DNA from: Chrysomallon squamiferum
Taxonomy: Eukaryota; Mollusca; Gastropoda; Neomphalida; Peltospiridae
DNA: 64,000 nucleotides
Direction: 5' to 3'
NCBI GenBank assembly: GCA_012295275.1
Contig: CM022668.1
Span: forward strand, 12,941,522-13,005,521
Shown in pieces: positions 38,826-48,970 of this stretch. A program made the position numbers and the translations under genes. Each line of letters starts with the position of its first letter. Within the stretch, counting starts at the first letter, position 1. A model generated the notes under the pieces. That model saw only the letters and a program-made list of their open reading frames with translations, did no database searches and had not been told where the DNA came from.

Positions 38826-40869
38826 TGCGCGCGCATGCGCACAAGTACAAACAGAGAATATGCACACACAAAATCAGATAAAGATCATGTAAATTAGGAT
38901 AATTTAAAGATTACAATATTTTGCTAGGAAAGGATATAATCTGCCATTTATAGATAAAATAAAATCATAGTTTGAATTTCTTAAACATGATGACATCAGA
39001 TACAGAAAAGATATGTAATTAACATTCATAATTTCCAAACTAATGAATTGTATTGAACAAAAATTACTTGAAGAACATGAATGTTGCACACTATGAATCA
39101 TGTTCAAAATGACAGTTTGAATTTGTGAGCTTCATAAAACAAATATTCAACAATCAGATCATCCAGAGATGAATTATTCTAGACGTGTATTATTTCTCAA
39201 GACAAATAATCATTTGTTATAATTAAAGGTTTATACAAATGTTCTGAAATACTGCATTAACAGATTTACATACTATCAGAAAGAGTGAAGTGGTTTCCTT
39301 TTCCAATTTCCTTACTAGTACTTCAATTTCAGGGAAAATATAAAACCATTACAAAAAAAAATTTGAGTCCCAAACCGGTATATCAATGCTAATAAATAAA
39401 TTTTAGAATCAATTCCCATATTCAATTTCAAATACATAATGTATGATAGCAAATTCTTTTAAAGTTTAGTGTTGTTATTGTGTGTAATTTTGGAAAATAA
39501 TAAATGGGGTCTAACAGAACCAAGAGGACAACATTTTCTAGCTCTGTTTTTCTTCTTAATGTCTGCTCAGTGAAAAATAATCGGCTTTAAAACAGTTTAT
39601 ATCACTACAATAAATATTTACTGAAAAAAATCCCTTAATCTGAAACACAATGTAGCCCCCACAAGTGTTATTCTTCATTTCAATTTTTAAACATTTCTGT
39701 TTTATAAAATTTATGTTCAAAAGATTTATCTGATGTAACTGATTTTCTAAGTAAAATAAGAAACCAATTTTGGTGTGTGTGCATGCCTTATGTTTTTTGT
39801 CAGGTCTATTCTTTTCTTTTTTTTCAGTCATCATCTTGTTTTTCATCACATGGAATTTATTAATTTAAAAATAATATTAATGTATTCTGCTTTTATGTCA
39901 TTATTATTAATACAAATTGTAGTTTAGATGTGGTAAGATTTTTGTCTTTAAAAATGAAAAATGTTAAATATCTGTTCTTAATAATTTAAAGAACAGAGTT
40001 TGTATTATATATTTAAAATCTACCCCAATGTAAACAACTTATCCATGATATAGCTGAAACCAATTTTACTCACCTTTACAAAAAAGAAAAATATTAAAAA
40101 TTTATAAAGTAAACTGCACATTTCACCCTGATTTACATAACAGCCAGTAACAGAAATTTACTATTAAAATGCCTTCCATTTTGTCTATCCATTTTAAGTA
40201 CGAGCATTTGTGTGTGCGCACAAGCATGTGTGTATGTACATTTGTGTCTGCAAGTGTATGTTATGTACAATAATCTGTATGCAATGCTGATTAAAATAAT
40301 AACACCAAGTTTGTCAGAGCTAATTACCTTTCTTTACCTGATATTTCATCTCATCCACAAAAATAAAGAGCTCTGACAACTGTATCAGTGTATGTTTGAA
40401 GTTAAAATGTTTGTGTATTTATGTAGGCATATGTAAGCTTCAGTCAGCAAACATACTGTACTGATATATTGATACCAAGATATTCCACGATATTATTACC
40501 AGCATTGTGCTTTACCATTTTCTTATCTAATGTTTAAATGAAATTCAAAACATGACAACTTATAATTTGTAAAGTTGTCAATTTTGAATTCATCGTTGCC
40601 CTTCCGTTTTGATTCTATTTTCTCCTTGATGATTACCTGGTGCAGATGGGAGTCTTTTCTGTCAGCATACCTAAAAATAGAAAAACATAACAATATTACT
40701 GACTGTATCATTCTTATAAGCTTGCAATTTGAATTTTCCTAAAACTTTTCTCTGTAACAATTTGACAACAAAGATGGCGGATGGTTACATGAATCTGACA
40801 TATAGTTATTTGTACAAAAGATCTTTACCCATCATTGAGTCTGGGGTGTTTCCTTGCATGCATTACCAT
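26072..40869 (-). CDS. WAC: WAC, WW domain-containing adaptor with coiled-coil; complete 13-exon gene
   Basis: Joining 40869-40829, 40670-40637, 37965-37812, 36975-36785, 36412-36285, 36012-35933, 35597-35238, 29249-29160, 28788-28723, 28267-28030, 27564-27390, 26653-26526 and 26144-26072 gives 1758 bases, 585 codons plus TGA, in frame at every junction and with GT/AG borders throughout. The N-terminus [14 protein letters not shown] closely matches human WAC (MVMYARKQQRLSDG). A WW domain spans residues 150-180 (Trp152, Tyr163-165, Trp174, Pro177). A Ser/Asn-rich, Arg-containing middle follows, a poly-Gln stretch lies near 387-404, and the conserved C-terminal block ([46 protein letters not shown]) covers about 491-585. 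Human WAC is 647 residues; this one is shorter mainly in the Pro-rich centre. In known systems WAC binds RNA polymerase II through its WW domain and RNF20/RNF40 through its coiled coil, promoting H2B monoubiquitination; it also acts in mTORC1 and autophagy control. Nuclear location is expected. The exact ends of exon 4 and the untranslated regions are the least certain parts. Confidence 0.96.
26526..26653 (-). CDS. WAC: WAC exon 12 (coiled-coil region)
   Basis: Acceptor TGTTTAAG at 26655-26654, donor AAAG then GTCAGT. It encodes 42 codons plus 2 bases, starting AHLYRDEG and including [20 protein letters not shown]. Human WAC has [20 protein letters not shown] at the same place. Read-through past the donor gives a false VSVAVVK tail. 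Confidence 0.95.
26654..27389 (-). other. WAC intron 11
   Basis: 736 bases, AT-rich; nothing else seen. Intron 12 (26145-26525) is similar. Confidence 0.9.
27390..27564 (-). CDS. WAC: WAC exon 11 (conserved C-terminal domain start)
   Basis: Acceptor AATTTCAG, donor AAACAG then GTAAGA, phase 0 out. After a Ser/Gln/Pro-rich start it encodes [20 protein letters not shown] and [11 protein letters not shown], the counterpart of human [21 protein letters not shown]. This is the most conserved part of WAC after the WW domain. Confidence 0.96.
28030..28267 (-). CDS. WAC: WAC exon 10 (poly-glutamine exon)
   Basis: Acceptor TGTTTCCAG, donor ACATG then GTGAGT. The coding frame is the Gln-rich one ([13 protein letters not shown] followed by about ten Gln); a second open minus frame, rich in Ser/Asn, is the shadow, because only the Gln frame joins exons 9 and 11. 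Codons mix CAG and CAA, which tends to limit slippage. The second half is His/Gln/Pro-rich and probably disordered. Confidence 0.92.
28723..28788 (-). CDS. WAC: WAC exon 9 (short helical exon)
   Basis: Acceptor TTGTATTACAG, donor CAACAGA then GTAAGT. It encodes 21 codons, [20 protein letters not shown] plus Q, with leucines spaced as an amphipathic helix. It may correspond to the human segment LLPALQATLQLNNSNV. Confidence 0.9.
29160..29249 (-). CDS. WAC: WAC exon 8
   Basis: The acceptor lies in a long poly-T run ending TTTTTAG; donor TGTACAG then GTGAGG. 29 codons plus split ends, Ser/Thr/Pro/Gly-rich ([18 protein letters not shown]). No domain; linker region. The phase (2 in, 1 out) fits exons 7 and 9 directly. 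Confidence 0.85.
29480..31310 (+). pseudogene. Decayed coding-like relic of unknown origin inside WAC intron 7
   Basis: Several plus-strand stretches have mixed, non-repetitive amino-acid composition interrupted by stops and frame changes: a Cys-rich segment at 30285-30536 ([20 protein letters not shown], then further Cys residues), an Asp/Ser-rich segment near 30530-30640, and a 71-codon frame at 30915-31130 that can be extended upstream to an acceptor-like TTTGTTTACACAG. No family was recognised. It could be a worn transposase or other mobile-element protein, or a retropseudogene. Composition is the only evidence, and chance is not excluded. Confidence 0.25.
32225..32305 (+). repeat. tRNA-like stretch, possible SINE head
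   Basis: GCACAATGGGTAAAGCTGTG resembles a tRNA D-arm/A-box region, and ACGTTCTTGGAATGAAGC about 40 bases on is a weak B-box candidate. Consistent with a worn tRNA-derived SINE. Confidence 0.3.
35238..35597 (-). CDS. WAC: WAC exon 7 (Ser/Asn-rich region)
   Basis: Acceptor CATTTGTTTAG, donor GATG then GTGAGT. 119 full codons, rich in Ser, Asn, Arg, Asp and His with little hydrophobic content (e.g. [20 protein letters not shown]), so probably disordered and phosphorylated. Reading past the donor gives a Phe/Tyr/Ile-rich tail from intronic repeats that is not part of the protein. Largest coding exon. Confidence 0.93.
35933..36012 (-). CDS. WAC: WAC exon 6
   Basis: Acceptor TTTTTTCATAG, donor TAGAA then GTAAGT. 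Completes a split Ser codon, then 26 codons rich in Ser/Thr/Pro/Arg with two SRTP-like repeats ([19 protein letters not shown]), possible proline-directed phosphorylation sites. Follows the WW domain. Confidence 0.93.
36285..36412 (-). CDS. WAC: WAC exon 5 (WW domain)
   Basis: Acceptor ATCAATTTTCAG, donor AGAAAG then GTATTT. Encodes [20 protein letters not shown] followed by [12 protein letters not shown], nearly identical to the human WAC WW domain ([17 protein letters not shown]). The two Trp, the aromatic YYY and the terminal Pro of a ligand-binding WW fold are all present. This exon identifies the gene. Confidence 0.98.
36785..36975 (-). CDS. WAC: WAC exon 4
   Basis: Acceptor GTTGCTGCTGTAG, coding [20 protein letters not shown] onward, then Gly/Asn/His/Asp/Lys-rich sequence ([20 protein letters not shown]). 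I placed the donor at GTTGAA then GTATTA. An in-frame alternative six bases earlier (CACAGA then GTTGAA) would drop Val-Glu. Corresponds to the variable stretch before the WW domain. Confidence 0.9.
37812..37965 (-). CDS. WAC: WAC exon 3
   Basis: Acceptor ATTTTTTAG, donor AGCGAG then GTAATT. 51 codons: [20 protein letters not shown] then Asp/Ser/Arg/Lys-rich sequence ending in RNKEKR. PYQ follows the exon 2 end as in human WAC (QPYQALKYSSK), and the basic end may be part of a nuclear localisation signal. Confidence 0.95.
37966..40636 (-). other. WAC intron 2
   Basis: 2.7 kb of AT-rich sequence. The only structured feature is the GT/GC microsatellite at 38.79-38.84 kb. No other exon needed by phase. 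Confidence 0.9.
38786..38842. repeat. (GT)n passing into a GC/CA alternating tract
   Basis: About 17 GT units followed by GCGCGTGCGCGCGCATGCGC. Strict purine-pyrimidine alternation with CpG/GpC makes this a strong Z-DNA candidate; rare GC-rich DNA in this window. Confidence 0.95.
40637..40670 (-). CDS. WAC: WAC exon 2 (34 bases)
   Basis: Very short exon: acceptor CTATTTTTAG, donor CACCAG then GTAATC. Completes Gly14 and encodes [11 protein letters not shown], matching human CHDRRGDSQPYQ. Read-through ORFs on both sides are intron. Confidence 0.93.
40829..40869 (-). CDS. WAC: WAC exon 1 (start codon)
   Basis: ATG at 40869-40867, then 13 codons plus GG and a GTAAAG donor. [13 protein letters not shown] aligns residue for residue with human MVMYARKQQRLSD, which fixes the start. 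Too short for ordinary ORF detection. Confidence 0.95.
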
Positions 40870-41010
40870 TAATGCTATTAGAAAAATAGTATTTTGCAAT
40901 GCAAAGAAACGTTAATTTGATATTTGAAAGCTGTTTTGTAGCAGCCTATACGTCTGCATTCGACCCATTTGACGCCATATTACATCCGGGGACCCTGTAC
41001 TTTCTCCTGA
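40870..41010 (-). promoter_or_regulatory. Likely WAC 5' UTR and core promoter
   Basis: Just upstream of the start codon a short CpG-containing stretch holds, on the minus strand, CCCCGGATGTAATATGGCG, which includes an ETS-like CCGGATGT and a YY1-like ATGGC. Such motifs are usual in TATA-less housekeeping promoters. No transcript data; the start site may lie further right. Confidence 0.35.
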
Positions 41011-42330
41011 AAAATATTAATTATGTGGGATAAAAATATTTTTTATTTTAAACATAATATTAATAATAGAGATATATAAGAAGAATTTATTTTAATATAG
41101 AATATAAAAAACAATGAATCGAGATGAAAGAAATATCACGTGACCAAACTGCTTTCGTGCATGTGTTCAAGGTTACAAGATTGGTCATTAGGTCAACAGA
41201 CGATGTGAAAAGCTGACACTGTCGGTGGTTTAGTGCATTGAAGAATCATCAAAGCATGCAAACTGAAAAAGAAAGAAAGAAAAAACGCAGCTACTACAGA
41301 AATAATTATATTACAAAACCGAAGTTACTATTATTACTACTACAAAAGTAATTATGATAAAAAAGAGCGATATTAAAACTATTTTAGAATAAGTAATTTC
41401 AATTAACATAATAATAATAATAATAATTTATTGTATTGTGCTATAACTGACAAGTAAACAAATATAATGTAATTCTGTCGCAGTATTAAGGACTCGTCAT
41501 TCATTTTATTAAAACATATATTAAAATAATTTATTATTTCTCTTGTTGTTGTTATTATTAGTAGTTGTTGTTGTAGTAGAAGAAAAAGTAGTAGTAGCAG
41601 TATTTATTTATGTATTTAAAAAAAAAAAAAAATCAGCAACAAGCCCTGTCTTTATTAATTACTAAAAAAAAAAAAAAAAAAAAATGTTATTATTTTGGTG
41701 GGTAGGTTAGATGTTATTTTTTTCCTCCATTAAACTGGTGTGTCAGTATTAGTAATTCCTGCTATATTTTGCCATTTAGGTCGTCAGAATTCGGTTGTGT
41801 ATTGTCGTTCAGTCCGGGAATTAGTGCCCCTAGTCAGTTATCTGGAAATTCAGTTCACGAGTCATTAGAACGACAACTTAGGAAGAATGTATTCTATAAC
41901 TTAAAAAAATAAAAATAAAATAAAATTAAAATAAATTAAAGAATAAATAAATGAAAATAAAAATAAAAATTAGCAAAACAAAACAATAAAAAAATAAAAT
42001 TAAATAGAGAGATAAAACAAACAAAACAACAACAACAACAACAATAATAATAATAAATAGAAAGACGTAAAACAACAATAAACTCATTTCTAAAACAGAA
42101 TCATTGTATTACAGTAATATTTTTATCCTGCAAAATAAACTGCGTATAAAGAATTTGAAGAAATTAAGAAATACGTGCAGTTACCGTAAAATATATATGT
42201 TTTATTTAGTTTCATTAAATAGAAATATCTTAGTTAATCTCATAATACGCTTACTATTTTTGTTTTCACTTTTATGATATTTACAATTTTCTCTGTATTT
42301 CTGTTACGAATTAATGTGAACGTGGTATCT
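41011..42330. other. AT-rich spacer between divergent genes
   Basis: About 1.3 kb with poly-A runs, AAAT repeats (41.9-42.06 kb) and a short complex stretch at 41.74-41.88 kb containing a few CpGs. No coding frame. It lies between the 5' end of WAC (minus) and the candidate 5' exons of the rightward gene (plus). Confidence 0.5.
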
Positions 42331-42339
42331 TTTGCTCAA

Positions 42340-42991
42340 ATCCTCCCCCCAAACCCCCCCCGAGATGTCTATGTTAGTTTGGTGCGCCATAGAAGGGAGG
42401 AAATTCAAGTATAGTCAGGACCGACAACTGGGATGTGTAGTTAATGTTATTATGAAGCAGTAGGTGTTGGATAGTTTGCTATGGAGGATTATGTATCCTT
42501 ATATTTTGTTGTGTTCTTGTAACTGTATTTGGGAATATGACAGTCTGAACTGACAACAGTTTGTCGATAAGGTATGTATGGCTTGAACTACTGTTGTTAT
42601 TTATTTTTCTTCCCAGTTGTTAGCTTTTAAATCAGGATGTGGCATTCGGCAAGTATCAACTTACGGCGTAACGCTGTGATTTGAGCGAGGAAAACGAATC
42701 GAAAGAAGTCACCTGTAGCTATGTTACTTTAGGCTGAGTCACTGCCGTGTTACCGTTAACGTCAACAGTCAAGGCGTAGACTTTCCAGTCATGATTGTTA
42801 TTCATAATCAGAAGTGATTACTTTCATTATATTAGTATAAATTAACTACGGCGTTTGGTTTCGGATTAAATATTAAAATAGCGTCTTGCGTGTTTTTGAA
42901 GACGTCATTTTTGTGACATTGCGAAAGTCTAGCAGTGTAAAATAAGTTGGTAACTTTAGTTATTACACATAATAATAGAATTATTATAAAG
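42340..42991 (+). other. Candidate 5' untranslated exons of an unidentified rightward gene
   Basis: CpG-containing, high-complexity block with three good splice signals on the plus strand: donor GATAAG then GTATGT at 42572, acceptor TTTTTCTTCCCAG ending 42616, and donor ATAAAG then GTAAGC at 42992. The first pair would define a 45-base intron, very small; the alternative is two competing first exons. No long open frame, so a leader is likely. It contains CRE-like GACGTCA sequences (e.g. near 42.9 kb). It may belong with the coding exon at 51.16 kb. Confidence 0.4.
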
Positions 42992-43460
42992 GTAAGCATT
43001 CATTTTGAGTTACTAATAAAGTGAATAAATGTTTATATAGATAAGTAAAATAATTATTAATTGGCTAAATTGTTATAATAATAAAATACTATATAGTATA
43101 TTTACTTTTTTCTGTCATTAAATTAATTGAATTAATTGAAAGTTGATGTATATTTTTATAATGAATAAACATATAATAATCATATATCATACTTATTAAT
43201 TTATTAATAAATTCTAATATAAGATTAATTATGTTTCTAAAAGCACCATACTTTGAATATAACTTTTTAATTTAAAACTGATAGTTAATATTTTTTATGG
43301 ACTTACATACAGCACATGGTAATTCAGTTGTAAATGTTCTGAACTTTCCAAATACCAGAACTTTAATCCTAATCAGCTAATGGTTTATAACTATAAGAAT
43401 ATACTGTTTTTTTTCTTATAGTTATTTCCATGATTATATGCTATTACAGAATCCTAAGAG

Positions 43461-43862
43461 TTGAAATGTATTGATTTTGGCATGCATGATTTCACTTTTA
43501 CCATAACTGTGGACTTGATAAAACTGAATGGATTAGAGATATTGTTCTTTTTTATGGGCTATTTTAAAGTGCAGTCAAGCTTATATTTGCTTTGTTCATT
43601 TATTTATTTTCATTTCTAACCAGTTACTAATTTATCAAAGGCTATTTGCTGATTATTGAAATGTGGATATTAAATGTCTTACTTCAACTATGTAAAAATT
43701 GAAATCAATTGAATTTAGCATTACAAGACTTCACAGTTACCTTACTTGTGAACTTGATAAAACTGATTGAACATGTTCAAGATGTTGTTCTTTTTTATGG
43801 GTTGTTTGTACAATTACTGGAAATGTAAAAGTGAAGTCAAGCTCATATTTGTTTGTTTATTC
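43461..43862. repeat. Two-copy duplication, about 240 bp apart
   Basis: Both copies share GAACTTGATAAAACTGA-like, TTGTTCTTTTTTATGGG and AGTCAAGCT(T/C)ATATTTG phrases in the same order. Confidence 0.8.
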
Positions 43863-44041
43863 AATGCTCCTGTCCTACGTTCACCTATATTTTCCTTTTA
43901 GTTTTCAAAATTTGATTAAAAAAAAAAAAAAAAAAAAAAAAATTCTTGAAATATTTGACATCTGAAAGTAGCTAAAAGTGACATGTTGTAGACTAGTTTA
44001 GATAGTTTTGATAAATTGTGATGTGACTGTCAAAACATGAA

Positions 44042-44078
<37 letters not shown>

Positions 44079-45882
44079 AAACTTATTATGAAAGTTAGTA
44101 ATAAACAGCAGTTAATTCACTGTAATAATTATAATAATAGAATTCTGACAAAATAAATAAAGTTAGAAAATAATGCAGATAGAAGCTATAATCTCTGTAA
44201 ATAATAAAATAATTAAACTGACAAATGTGGCTTTGGTAGAGGAAAAAAGAAAATGAAATATATATCTGATCTGAAGGGCTATCTATGAATACTGTTGTGA
44301 GAAATATTAGAATGAAAAAAAAACCAAAAACAGTTTTTTGACAAAATGCCTTTAAAAATAAATTTTCCAAATTTCAGAATACTAAATTATTAACATTGTT
44401 TTACGTGTTGTATTTGTTTTTATATATATGATTATAGTTATAATTATTATTATATTGTTTACTGTTGCTTGAGCATCTCTTTTTAATCTGTGTATCATAA
44501 CATGACATAAAAATAACTTTAGTCATATTGTATGATGTTGATGATTCATTTTCCAAGCTGAAAAGAAAGAGGCCATTGTTTTGTTTTTGTTTCAAAGTTT
44601 TAAAATGCTATTTTAATGATGTATACCAAACCTGTTGCTCAAGTTTTAAACTTAAACATGGAATGTCCAGATAACTGATACACTGATCGTAACAAGTTAA
44701 GTCCTGTAGGAATTTTTGTTAGTAATAAAAAGACGTTACAAAGCATTGTCAGTGCACTGAAGGATATACTGCCATCATTCTTTTGCATTTGGTTTGCAGG
44801 AATCTTCTTGGACAAAGATTTAAAAAAATCTGTAATAGAATTTAAAAATAACGTCAGATGATTTGGACATGATTAAGAACTGTCTGGTGTATGTGAACCT
44901 TTCTTGTTTATGTTGAAATTTCATGTTTGATTCTAATCTGTGTGCTGGGTTAAAAACTGACAGACAGACAGAAAGACAGACAGAGATAGGCAAACAAGCA
45001 AGCAGCAGCAGCAACAACAACAACAAAAAAAGCTTGTTGGAATGATTAGCTTTAAGTAATACAACATGTAAACAACACATCCTGGACCAAACCCTAGAAA
45101 CTGTAGAATGTTTGAATAATAGTGTATCCATGTTGGACAGGACAGTTCATATTTTCTCCATCATTGCAAATGAAAAGAAGTGAGAATTTGCTTATATTAT
45201 AACATGCTGGTCTGAGAGTTTTGAAAAAAGTATGTTAGATCTTCTGCTGTTGGAGTCTTACAAGAATAATGAGCCAAATAAAAAGATGAAATGATCTCAT
45301 GCATTCCTGTTTACATCAGAGCTAACAAAGTCCATGTTTCAGCCTGTTTGTTCTTTTACAAATTTAAAAATAACTGTTGATAGCTTAGGGGTTGGATTGT
45401 TCAGTACGTGGTATTTTTATCCAGTGATTGCAAGAGTATGTCCATAATACTGACGGAATAACAGAACAGTGTGATTCAGATGTAGTAATTGAGGAATCTT
45501 AACTTGTTGTGCTCACTATACTAATGCATGCTTGGAAACAGATGATGCCAGCTCAGTGTGCATGTTAATAGAATCATTAGCTGAGTAAGTATACATCAAT
45601 AATATTATTGTAGTTCAATGGATTAGCCATGCTATTGACAAAGGCATTTTAGCAGGTATTCCAGGTTAGTGTAAGTATTAATAATCATTTGGAGAATATA
45701 TTAATTAGTCATTACGTTAGTGTTCTTTAAGTATCATTTGGTGTATTAATAATGAAGAGCTGTAAAAACATTAAATTGATGCATGTTCTTTAACTAATAT
45801 TTGGTTCATTAATAAGGCCAATCTGCTAAAAAAAAAATATATTAATTTGAAAATGTTAGCAGGTATAAAATGTTAATGTATA

Positions 45883-46250
45883 CAACAAAAATTAGCTAGG
45901 ATAAATACTTGCATATGTAGGAAGGATGTTTAAAATTTCAGAATATTTTCTGATGCTTAAATGGGTAATGCTTTTATGATTTATTTTACAAAAATATTAG
46001 TATATAATTACAAAAATAAGTTAGGATAATTATTCACATGTGCAAGAAGGCTGTTTAAAATTTCAGAATATTTTCTGATGCTTTTCTGGTGCTAAATGTA
46101 AAAAAAAAAAAAGATTCACAAATCCATTTCACAAAAATGCATAGCAAAAATCCAGCTTGGATAAAATTTCACAAATTTAGCAAAGGCTGTTTAAAATTTC
46201 CGAATATTTTCTGGTATTAAATGTAAAAGCTTGTGTGACTTGTTTGACAA
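45883..46250. repeat. Three-copy tandem repeat, about 120-130 bp units
   Basis: Each copy carries TGTTTAAAATTTCAGAATAT followed by TTTCTGATGCT or a variant, preceded by a (G)GATAA segment. Confidence 0.85.
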
Positions 46251-46619
46251 AAATTTCATTTGGGAATCGATATACATTTATTCGTAGTACAATAATGACT
46301 ATCAACATGGAAATGTAATTTTCTTTATTTGCCATGAAAATAATGTCTACCACTGGAAAAAAAAATCAAAAAAATCAGGGGCTCAAATTAAGTATCAGCA
46401 GTGAAAATGTTTAAACAAAAATTAAAGTGCATTTTTTTAATAGAAATATGGAATAGGATTTAGTTATCGATTTTTAATTAAAAAACAATAGTTCAGATTT
46501 TATTAATCTGTCACTTGGTCAGCTTCATTAAAAATTTGTTTATAAAATGCATTGGATTGGTATTGATTTTAATTTCTTCTGTTTTTAAACAATTTGTAAT
46601 ATTTTCCTAGGCTGGAGTT

Positions 46620-46920
46620 ATTATTATTATTTTTTTTCTGTTTTACTTTGATGTTTATTTTAAAGTTTTACAGTATTTTATCATCATTAATGTTTTCTTT
46701 TTCTTCTTCCTTCCCAAACCTTAATGTTTTCTGATTTGTGATATTTCCTAATCTGAATTAAATTCGTCTCTGTTTTATAGTCATTAATGTTTTCCAGTCT
46801 ACAATATTTCTTAGCAAAGATTAAATTTCTCTTTATTTTACGAACTTTATTTTATGTTTGTTAATGTTTTCTAATGTATTTTCGTCTGTGAAGTAGTTTC
46901 TCAGTTTATTTTTCTGTTAT
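46620..46920. repeat. Short diverged repeat around TTAATGTTTTC
   Basis: Four copies of (C)ATTAATGTTTTC(T/C) spaced about 45-90 bases, each followed by pyrimidine-rich sequence. Confidence 0.6.
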
Positions 46921-47029
46921 TTATGTAGGAGCATACCATTTTTTTTCTTTTGCTGTGAGCAACACTGAGTCATTATATAAAGAATATAAAATAGGATACA
47001 CCCTCTATCATTTAGTCATCTGTACTAGG

Positions 47030-47277
47030 TACACACACACATTACATATATATATATATATATATATATATAGATAGGTAGATATATGCAGACACACACA
47101 CATATACATACATACACACACATATATATATATTGCATACATACATACATACATATATACATACACACATACACACACATTCACACACATACACACACAT
47201 ATGCATACATATAATATATATATATTCACACATATACACACCTATAATTCACACACACTTATACATACATATGTGTG

Positions 47278-47331
<54 letters not shown>

Positions 47332-47332
47332 C
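47030..47332. repeat. TA/CA/CATA compound microsatellite
   Basis: TA run, CATA and CACATA units, then about 25 CA units to 47331. ORFs rich in Thr/His or Cys/Tyr/Val here are artefacts. Confidence 0.95.
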
Positions 47333-48799
47333 TTTTGTTTATCGTCCTGTAGACAGAAAAACTCCTTATATCTTTTGATAAACCAGTTTAGAAAAAAAAC
47401 CTAACTGGAACAGGAAATGGAGGAACAAGTTCACTAAGTAGGTTTGATCCTAAGATCTGCCATGCCTCAGGCCGAAGTCTAACAAGAACTGTCTTGTTTT
47501 CCAAGAGTCACTTAATGCCTAAATTTAGCACCTTTGTTAGGGACGTGTATTTTTGGCATTTCTATTCAGCTATAGTAAATGAAAGGAAAATTAGTTACAG
47601 ATGATGCAAATGGCATGTTGTAGAGAAGAATTGGTATGTGTGTATGTAGCCACGATGTTCGAAAATGTCAAAACGTTGTCTTGCCAAGGAACAAGAAGTC
47701 TATTATTTAAACAAATTTATTTCAAACTGGTGATATAATTAATTAATTAGCTGCGAAAGAATGACAAGGGTTCCAGTTTAATGTTAAAATTTGTAGTCAG
47801 CTTTGTATGATAATGACTAATAAAAAGGAAACTGTGTTTTAAGAATAAATGAATCTGTCATTCAAAGATAATACATTTCCTTGTTAAGGTCTCTAATTTC
47901 CATGTTATTTACAATACTGATATATACAATACATTTACATTTTTAAATTAGATTATTTCTTTTTAGTTTAATGTTTTTTTTACTAAAATGTTCTCGTGTA
48001 TTTTCTTCAAACTTGAAAAAAAAAAATCAGTTTATAACTAAATATACAATTAAGTTGAGCATTTGAAGAAGAATAATACAATTAAATGACAATACTTTTT
48101 AACATTCATTTATACATTTTAAAGATGAGAAATACATTTTTTAATGTAATATACTTTTATTTAATTATTCATGTTAAAATACTGATACACCTTCAAAGCC
48201 AACAAAGACTGCACAGGATTTCTTTTATCACTGAAAAAGAATATTTTATATCTAGTAGTTTTAAATGGAGTTTATTTAAGGAAACTTTAACTAAATTAAA
48301 CTTAATGATTCTATACAAATACTTGTTTATATATGTTGTTTTTTTTTTTTTTTTATTTGTTTATCCTTATTTACTGTTTATAAATCATTTCTGTTTAACC
48401 ATTGTCTGAAAGATTAAACCTGCTTCAATGTGCTAGGTGTAAATGATACTGAACTATTTTCTACCCTGCCACTTTCTCATTTATTTTTACCAGTTTATAG
48501 CCAGCCTGTTTTGCATTTTAATGGATAAAAGTGAATGGCTGAACAGGGTAATAGAGATGTGACTAATTCAAATCCTTTTTAATGTTTAGTTCTGTGGATC
48601 ATATCATATACAATTCCTGTAACTGAAGATTAAAAAGTTATTCAGCTGCTTAAAAAGGTATTGAATATGGTACACAATATGTTGTCACCAGACAGTAGGT
48701 TATTCATTTCCAGTTAGAAGCAGGATATCTTTTAGATAAACACACCTTCCCATAAACAGGAAAGGTCATACCCATGGTCTTTCATAAAACAGTCTGGAG

Positions 48800-48970
48800 C
48801 AATGGTTGGATTGGGAAATGGGGCATGTCACTGCAGTCCTTTTCTTTGATCACTGAACTATAATGTTGAACCCTTGAATTAGAGTCAACCCAAAGACGAC
48901 ACCATAGAGGACTGATCTCGCAATCTTTGGCTCTTAATAAATAAGACTCACTAATACAATACATGATCTG
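48800..48970 (-). repeat. tRNA-like stretch, possible SINE
   Basis: Minus strand AAAGATTGCGAGATCAGTCC resembles the T-arm/B-box region of a tRNA (compare GCGAGTTCGATTCC), with a possible worn A-box part upstream. Flanks are more complex than the surrounding intron. Confidence 0.3.
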
